A stretch of 64,000 nt of DNA from contig NZ_CP039291.1 of assembly GCF_004798685.1 (NCBI RefSeq), positions 2,108,001 to 2,172,000 of the forward strand, in the 5' to 3' direction. The stretch comes from Cellulomonas shaoxiangyii (GTDB taxonomy: Bacteria; Actinomycetota; Actinomycetes; Actinomycetales; Cellulomonadaceae). Position numbers and translations under genes: made by a program. Shown piece by piece: positions 58,104 to 64,000 of this stretch. Position 1 is the stretch's first letter. Every line of letters begins with the position of its first letter. A model generated the notes under the pieces. The model was not told the DNA's origin and did not search any database. It worked only from the letters and a program-made list of their open reading frames with translations.

Positions 58104-58772
58104 ATGTCCAGCGCTTTCGACGAGACCACCACCGCGCCGCCCACCCCGGCGTCCGGCACGCCCGCGCTGCCGGCGCCGCGCACGCACCGCCGGCCGGCCA
58201 CGGACGTGGCGCTCGTCGCCACGTTCGCCGCCTTCGTCGCCGCCTGCACGCTCGTGCCCTCGATCCCGACGGGTGCCGGCGTGCCCATCACCCTGCAGAC
58301 GTTCGGCGTGATGCTCGCGGGCCTCGTCCTGGGGCCGCTGCGCGGCTTCCTCGCGGTCGCGCTGTACCTCGTCGTCGGGCTGGCCGGCGTCCCGGTCTTC
58401 GCCGACCTCAGCAGCGGGCTCGGCACGCTCGGCAAGCCGTCCGTCGGCTACCTGCTGGCGTTCCCCCTCGCCGCGCTGGTGGCGGGCCTGCTGTCGCGCG
58501 TCGCCCTGCGCGCCCCCGTGCGCCGGCGCTGGGCGGCGCTCGCCGCGGCCGGGCTCGGCGCGTCGTTCCTCACCGTGCACCCGGCCGGCGTCGCCGGCCT
58601 CATGTGGCTCCGCGAGGTCGACCTGCCGGCCGCGCTCGCCATCGACGTCGTCTACTGGCCCGGCGACGTCCTGAAGAACCTGCTCGCCGGTGCGGTGACC
58701 GTGGCCGTGCTGCGGGCGTTCCCCGACCTGCGTCCGGACGTGCGCCCTCGGCAGGCCGCACAGCCGTCGTGA
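58104..58772 (+). CDS. bioY: Biotin ECF transporter substrate-binding protein BioY
   Basis: A 222-aa S-component with five to six membrane helices: LVATFAAFVAACTLVPSIPT, the conserved PITLQTFGVMLAGLVLGPLRG, then LYLVVGLAGVPVF and LLAFPLAALVAGLL. This is the family's high-affinity biotin-binding protein. The first 35 residues are disordered. ATG 58104 follows GGAAGG. It is first of bioY-bioM-bioN, all joined by GTGA overlaps. Confidence 0.95.
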   Translation: MSSAFDETTTAPPTPASGTPALPAPRTHRRPATDVALVATFAAFVAACTLVPSIPTGAGVPITLQTFGVMLAGLVLGPLRGFLAVALYLVVGLAGVPVFADLSSGLGTLGKPSVGYLLAFPLAALVAGLLSRVALRAPVRRRWAALAAAGLGASFLTVHPAGVAGLMWLREVDLPAALAIDVVYWPGDVLKNLLAGAVTVAVLRAFPDLRPDVRPRQAAQPS

Positions 58773-59548
58773 TCGCTCTCGAGGACGTCGAGGTCACGGC
58801 CTGGGCGCCGGACCCGGACGGCGGCCCCGACCGCGTCGTGCGGCTGCTGGGTCCGGTGTCGCTGCGGCTCGACGAGCGCCGGGTCGCTGTCGTCGGCGCC
58901 AACGGGTCCGGCAAGTCCACGCTCGCGCGGCTGCTCAACGGCCTCGTGCTGCCGTCCGCGGGTCGGGTGAGCGTCGACGGCCTCGACACCGCGGACGACG
59001 GCGCGGCGGTGCGGCGCCGGGTCGGGTTCGTCTTCACCGACCCCGACGCGCAGATCGTCATGCCGACGCCCGTCGAGGATGTCGCCCTGTCCCTGCGCCG
59101 CACGGTGCCCGACGCGCGCGAGCGCACGGCGCGGGCGCTCGACGTGCTCGCGCGGTTCGGCCTGGCCGAGCGCGCGCACGTGCCCGTGCACTCCCTCTCC
59201 GGCGGGCAGCGCCAGCTGCTCGCGCTCGCCGCGGTGCTCGCGACCGAACCGGCCGTGCTCGTGTGCGACGAGCCGACGACGCTGCTCGACCTACGCTGGC
59301 GCACGCGCGTCGACGACCTGCTCGCGTCGCTCGACCAGCAGGTGGTCGTCGTGACGCACGACCTGGACGCGGCTGCGCGCGCCGACCGCGTGCTGGTGGT
59401 GGACGGCGGGGCCGTCGCGGCGGACGGGCCGCCCGGGTCGGCGCTCGCGCGCTACCGGGAGCTGATGACGCGGCCCGACGCCGCGGGCACCGCGACGCAC
59501 CACGAGGCGCGCGTGGGCCCAGTGCCGGCGCCGGAGGCGCGCGCGTGA
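58769..59548 (+). CDS. bioM: Biotin ECF transporter ATP-binding protein BioM
   Basis: A 259-aa ABC ATPase energising the biotin transporter. Walker A VVGANGSGKSTLARLL, the signature LSGGQRQLLALAAVLA, Walker B AVLVCDEPTTLLDL, and the switch-His segment VVVVTHDLDAAARADR. GTG 58769 overlaps the bioY stop. Dedicated EcfA for biotin, rather than a shared general ECF module, follows from its place between bioY and bioN. Confidence 0.93.
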   Translation: MIALEDVEVTAWAPDPDGGPDRVVRLLGPVSLRLDERRVAVVGANGSGKSTLARLLNGLVLPSAGRVSVDGLDTADDGAAVRRRVGFVFTDPDAQIVMPTPVEDVALSLRRTVPDARERTARALDVLARFGLAERAHVPVHSLSGGQRQLLALAAVLATEPAVLVCDEPTTLLDLRWRTRVDDLLASLDQQVVVVTHDLDAAARADRVLVVDGGAVAADGPPGSALARYRELMTRPDAAGTATHHEARVGPVPAPEARA

Positions 59549-60201
59549 GCCGCGCCGGGCGCACCGGACCCGGACGGCCGCAGCGGCCGCCGTGGGCCGG
59601 CCCGCTGGGCCTGCACCATCCGGGGCACAGCCCGCTGCACCGCGCGCCCGTGGCGGCCAAGCTGCTCGGGCTGGCGGCCCTCGGCCTCGCGGTCGTGCTC
59701 GTGCGGGGCGTCGCGGCGGCCGCCGTCGGCCTGGGCGTGGTCGTGGGCGCGACGTGGCTCGCCCGCGTGCCGTGGCACCGCACCACGCGCGGTCTGCTGC
59801 CCGTGGCAGCCACCGCCCTCGTGCTGGGCGCGTACCAGACCTGGGTCGGCGACCCGGCGCGGGGGGCCGAGGCCGCGCTCGACCTGCTGACGCTCGTGCT
59901 GGCCGGCAGCCTGGTCACGGCCACGACGCGCGCCGACGACCTGCTCGGCGCCGTCACGCGGGCGGCGCGCCCCCTGCGGCACGTCGGCCTGCCCCCGGAG
60001 ACGGTCGGCCTCGCGGTCGGCCTGTTCCTGCGGACCGTGCCCGTGCTCGTGCACACGGTCACCGAGACGCGGGACGCGGCCCGCGCCCGCGGCCTCGCGC
60101 GCGACCCGCGCGCCCTCGTCGTGCCGGCGGCCGTCCGGATGGTCGGGCGCGCCCGCACGACGGGCGACGCCCTCGCGGCGCGGGGCCTCGGCGAGGCCTG
60201 A
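59545..60201 (+). CDS. bioN: Biotin ECF transporter transmembrane protein BioN
   Basis: A 218-aa EcfT/CbiQ-family membrane protein coupling BioM to BioY. Helices include LLGLAALGLAVVLVRGVAAA and AVGLGVVVGATWL. The cytosolic coupling helices carry the family's Ala-Arg-Gly motifs ETRDAARARGLARDPR and DALAARGLGEA. GTG 59545 overlaps the bioM stop. It completes a full three-component biotin importer. Confidence 0.92.
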   Translation: MSRAGRTGPGRPQRPPWAGPLGLHHPGHSPLHRAPVAAKLLGLAALGLAVVLVRGVAAAAVGLGVVVGATWLARVPWHRTTRGLLPVAATALVLGAYQTWVGDPARGAEAALDLLTLVLAGSLVTATTRADDLLGAVTRAARPLRHVGLPPETVGLAVGLFLRTVPVLVHTVTETRDAARARGLARDPRALVVPAAVRMVGRARTTGDALAARGLGEA

Positions 60202-60264
60202 CCCGCCCTGGACGGCCGCCCATATCGGGCATCCGCTCGCCGGGCGACGCACGACCGCGCGGTC

Positions 60265-60270
60265 TACGGT
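60265..60270 (+). promoter_or_regulatory. Predicted -10 (TACGGT) for a leaderless start
   Basis: TACGGT ends 6 nt before the GTG at 60277; no Shine-Dalgarno is present. Confidence 0.5.
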
Positions 60271-60276
60271 GACGCC

Positions 60277-61152
60277 GTGACATTCAGCGAGGGTGGCAAC
60301 TTCGAGGGCGGCCGCGTCCGCCGACGCTCCGGCGGACGCACGGCGGCGGCCGGTGGCGGCCTGGTCGGCGTGATCGCGCTGGCGATCTTCCTGTTCACCG
60401 GGCAGGACGTGTCGCCGCTGCTGGGCGGGAGCGCCGGCGGTGGCGAGGGCGGCCCCGCACAGGACGTCGCCGGGTGCACCGCCGAGCAGGCCAACGCCGA
60501 CCCGACGTGCCGCTTCTCGGCGAGCCTGCAGGCTCTCGACACCTACTGGGCCGCGACGCTGCCCGCCGCCGGGGCACAGTTCGCACAGCCGGCGGGCGAG
60601 ATCTTCGAGGGCGGCGTGCAGACCGGCTGCGGTGCCGCGTCGTCGTCGACCGGGCCGTTCTACTGCCCGCCCGACCAGGGGATCTACCTCGACCTCGGCT
60701 TCTTCGACGTGCTGCAGTCGCAGTTCGGCACGGAGGGCGGGCCGCTGGCGGAGATGTACGTCTACGCGCACGAGTACGGCCACCACGTGCAGAACCTCAC
60801 CGGCGTCTTCGAGCGCGCCGACCGCAGCGGCGGCGGCGCCGAGTCCGACTCCGTGCGCGTCGAGCTGCAGGCCGACTGCTACGCCGGCATGTGGGCGGGC
60901 GACGCCGCGACCCGCGTCGACCCCGACACCGGCGTCACCTTCCTCCAGCCGATCACGCAGGAGCAGCTCGCCACCGCCCTCGACACCGCCGCGGCGATCG
61001 GCGACGACCACATCCAGCAGCAGTCCGGCGGCGGCGTCGACCCCGACACCTGGACGCACGGGTCCAGCGAGCAGCGCCAGCGCTGGTTCACGACCGGCTA
61101 CGAGCAGGGCTCGATGGAGGCGTGCGACACGTTCGCCGCCGCCACGCTCTGA
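60277..61152 (+). CDS. Neutral zinc metallopeptidase, membrane-anchored (YpfJ family)
   Basis: A 291-aa membrane-anchored peptidase of the putative neutral zinc metallopeptidase (YpfJ/DUF4344-like) family. A short cytosolic Gly/Arg-rich N-terminus precedes one TM (GGLVGVIALAIFLFTG). The active-site motif is YVYAHEYGHHVQN, with His165, Glu166 and His169, and the downstream VELQADCYAGMWAGD supplies the third ligand region. Four cysteines may form disulfides. The substrate is unknown. GTG 60277 is set by TACGGT 6 nt upstream. Confidence 0.87.
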   Translation: MTFSEGGNFEGGRVRRRSGGRTAAAGGGLVGVIALAIFLFTGQDVSPLLGGSAGGGEGGPAQDVAGCTAEQANADPTCRFSASLQALDTYWAATLPAAGAQFAQPAGEIFEGGVQTGCGAASSSTGPFYCPPDQGIYLDLGFFDVLQSQFGTEGGPLAEMYVYAHEYGHHVQNLTGVFERADRSGGGAESDSVRVELQADCYAGMWAGDAATRVDPDTGVTFLQPITQEQLATALDTAAAIGDDHIQQQSGGGVDPDTWTHGSSEQRQRWFTTGYEQGSMEACDTFAAATL

Positions 61153-61171
61153 CGTCCGACCGCGGGAGCAC

Positions 61172-61205
61172 GACGGCCCGGTCCCCTCGCGGGGGCCGGG
61201 CCGTC
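61172..61205. terminator. Bidirectional terminator between the peptidase and SUF genes
   Basis: A 10-bp stem GACGGCCCGG / CCGGGCCGTC continues with CCCC/GGGG around a 4-nt loop, between convergent genes. Confidence 0.75.
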
Positions 61206-61221
61206 CTGCTCGTGCCGTGGG

Positions 61222-61584
61222 TCAGATGTTGAAGCCGAGGGCCCGCATCTGCTCGCGGCCGTCGTCGGTGATCTTCTCCGGGCCCCACGGCGGCATCCAC
61301 ACCCAGTTGATGCGGAAGCCGTCGACGAGTCCCTCGAGGGCCTGCGCCGACTGGTCCTCGATGACGTCGGTCAGCGGGCACGCCGCCGACGTGAGCGTCA
61401 TGTCGATGACCGCGGTGCTGCCCTCGAGCGCGATGCCGTAGATGAGGCCGAGGTCGACGACGTTGATCCCGAGCTCGGGGTCGATGACGTCGCGGAGCGC
61501 CTCCTCGACGTCGGCGACGTTGGCGGGGGCCGCCGTCGCGGCCGGCACGGCAGCGGCGGGCGTGGTGGTGTGGTCGGTGGTCAT
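61222..61584 (-). CDS. sufT: SufT-like metal-sulfur cluster assembly factor (DUF59/MIP18)
   Basis: A 120-aa MIP18/DUF59 protein. Core VEEALRDVIDPELGINVVDL, LGLIYGI, the Cys in TLTSAACPLTDV, and the closing WVWMPPWGPEKITDDGREQM. SufT helps deliver Fe-S clusters to targets. ATG 61584 overlaps the sufU stop (ATGA), ending the operon. The first 25 residues are Ala/Thr/Pro-rich. Confidence 0.92.
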   Translation of the reverse strand: MTTDHTTTPAAAVPAATAAPANVADVEEALRDVIDPELGINVVDLGLIYGIALEGSTAVIDMTLTSAACPLTDVIEDQSAQALEGLVDGFRINWVWMPPWGPEKITDDGREQMRALGFNI

Positions 61585-62068
61585 GCGTCCTCCCGGGCGC
61601 GTGCGCCGGACGTGATGAGGGCGTCGGACAGGGCGGTCCAGCCGAGCAGCGCGCACTTGACGCGTGCCGAGAACCGCCCGACGCCCGTGAAGGCGGTGGC
61701 GTCGCCGAGGAGGTCCTCGGCGTGCTCGTCGTGCAGCCCGGCGCCCTTGGACTGCATGAGCGCACGGAACGTGGCGGCCACCTCGTCGACGCCCGCCAGG
61801 TCCCGGTCGACGACGAGGTCGTGCAGCACCGAGACGGAGGCCTGCGAGATGCTGCAGCCCTGCCCCTCCCAGCGCACGTCGCGCACGACGCCGGTGTCGT
61901 CGAGGTCGACCTGGAGGGTCACCTCGTCACCGCACGTCGGGTTCACCTGGTGCGACTCCCCCGTGCGTGCCGCGGCGTCGCCGGCACCCCCGAGGCCCCG
62001 CCCGTGCGGGTGCTTCGCGTGGTCCAGGATGACCTGCTGGTACAGCTGCTCCATCGATCCGGTGCTCA

Positions 62069-62069
<1 letters not shown>
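61581..62069 (-). CDS. sufU: Fe-S cluster assembly protein SufU
   Basis: A 162-aa IscU-like protein that takes sulfur from SufS. Zn/Fe ligands: Cys in NPTCGDEVTLQV, the Cys in GQGCSISQASVSVL, and Cys in VKCALLGW. ATG 62069 is chosen with GGAGGG 6 nt upstream; the GTG one codon earlier would sit too close to that site. It overlaps the sufS stop by one base. Confidence 0.95.
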
Positions 62070-63508
<1,439 letters not shown>

Positions 63509-64000
63509 TCACGCCGTGGCGGACGTGAGGAACCGGTCGTAGCCCTCGTTCTCGAGGCGGTTCGCCAGCTCGGGGCCACCCTCCTCGGCGATGCGGCCGT
63601 CGACGAAGACGTGCACGAAGTCCGGCGTGATGTAGCGCAGGATGCGCGTGTAGTGCGTGATGAGCAGCACGCCGACGTCGGTCTTCTCGCGGACGCGGTT
63701 GACGCCCTCGGAGACGACCCGCAGCGCGTCGACGTCGAGGCCGGAGTCGGTCTCGTCGAGGATCGCGATGCGCGGCTGGAGCAGCTCCATCTGGAGGATC
63801 TCGTGGCGCTTCTTCTCGCCGCCCGAGAAGCCCTCGTTGACCGAGCGCTCGGCGAACGTCGGGTCCATGCGCAGTGCGTCCATGGCGCCACGCACGTCCT
63901 TGACCCACGTGCGCAGCGGCGGGGCCGTGCCGTCGATGGCCGTCTTGGCGGTGCGCAGGAAGTTCGACACCGACACGCCCGGCACCTCGACGGGGTACTG
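63509..64000 (-). CDS. sufC: Fe-S cluster assembly ATPase SufC, partial
   Basis: The last 163 residues of the SufBCD scaffold ATPase; the start and Walker A lie beyond the right edge. The ABC signature is GFSGGEKKRHEILQMELL and Walker B is IAILDETDSGLDVDALRVVS, followed by the switch His in LLITHYTRILRYI. Only the N-terminal part is missing (SufC is about 250 aa). It is the most upstream gene visible in the sufC-sufS-sufU-sufT operon; sufB and sufD are expected just outside. Confidence 0.95.
   Translation of the reverse strand, partial: QYPVEVPGVSVSNFLRTAKTAIDGTAPPLRTWVKDVRGAMDALRMDPTFAERSVNEGFSGGEKKRHEILQMELLQPRIAILDETDSGLDVDALRVVSEGVNRVREKTDVGVLLITHYTRILRYITPDFVHVFVDGRIAEEGGPELANRLENEGYDRFLTSATA

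Overview
The window comes from a high-GC actinobacterial chromosome, most likely Cellulomonas or a close relative in the Micrococcales. The evidence is the strong G/C third-position bias, frequent GTG starts, and the set of actinobacterial families: DUF3000, DUF3093, DUF3099, DUF3159, DUF3710, DUF4126, DUF4193, DUF5998, SepH, GuaB1 and a mycothiol-type DinB protein. A pyruvate formate-lyase system points to a facultative anaerobe, and a secreted pectate lyase with a CBM13 module points to a plant-polysaccharide degrader. A D-Asp/D-Glu ligase-like ATP-grasp enzyme next to an Asp/Glu racemase fits the ornithine/D-acidic-residue cross-bridge reported for Cellulomonas. I found no rRNA, tRNA, CRISPR array, insertion sequence or prophage; the window reads as core chromosome. 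The ends cut cysN (left) and sufC (right).

Layout: 1-4 kb holds sulfate activation and siroheme synthesis (cysN, cysG), a RibD-type reductase and an unknown protein. 4-7.4 kb (minus) is a translationally coupled operon gnd - D-amino-acid ligase - racemase. 7.6-10.2 kb has DUF3000, an atypical LuxR-type regulator behind a sigma-28-like promoter, and RNase D. 10.3-13.7 kb is the beta-oxidation pair fadA-fadB behind a palindromic operator. 14.4-17.8 kb (minus) is pflB-pflA, with a DosR-like box upstream and a 14-bp hairpin between the genes. 17.9-20.5 kb has dxs and DUF4126. 20.5-24.3 kb is a four-gene coupled operon starting with guaB1. 24.4-27.7 kb (minus) is aconitase, its operator and a 58-aa small protein. 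28-29.3 kb is the pectate lyase.

29.4-36 kb contains an RNA methyltransferase, a KimA-like K+ importer divergent from two TrkA/RCK proteins, and DUF3710 - OB-fold - DUF3159. 36-40 kb has dut, DUF3093, DUF4193, an inositol monophosphatase-like enzyme and sepH. 40-45.4 kb (minus) is a GNAT/acyl-CoA-synthetase fusion, DUF5998, a phosphodiesterase and thymidine kinase. 45.6-48.9 kb holds a second GyrA/ParC-type subunit and an unknown. 48.9-52.8 kb has divergent glgA/glgC, serB and sixA. 53-54.6 kb (minus) is fabG-fabI. 54.7-57.9 kb has DUF3099, a small Cys/His protein, SURF1 and an ABC-F ATPase. 58-60.2 kb is the biotin ECF transporter bioYMN. 60.3-64 kb has a zinc metallopeptidase and the SUF iron-sulfur genes sufC-sufS-sufU-sufT.

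Two features run through the window. Fifteen junctions between co-directional genes use the 4-base ATGA/GTGA overlap, which implies tight translational coupling. About fifteen genes lack a Shine-Dalgarno sequence and instead have a TANNNT hexamer 5-8 nt before the start codon, the layout expected for leaderless mRNAs. Genes with good Shine-Dalgarno sequences (gnd, pflB, pflA, dxs, acn, fabI and the ABC-F gene) lack this hexamer.
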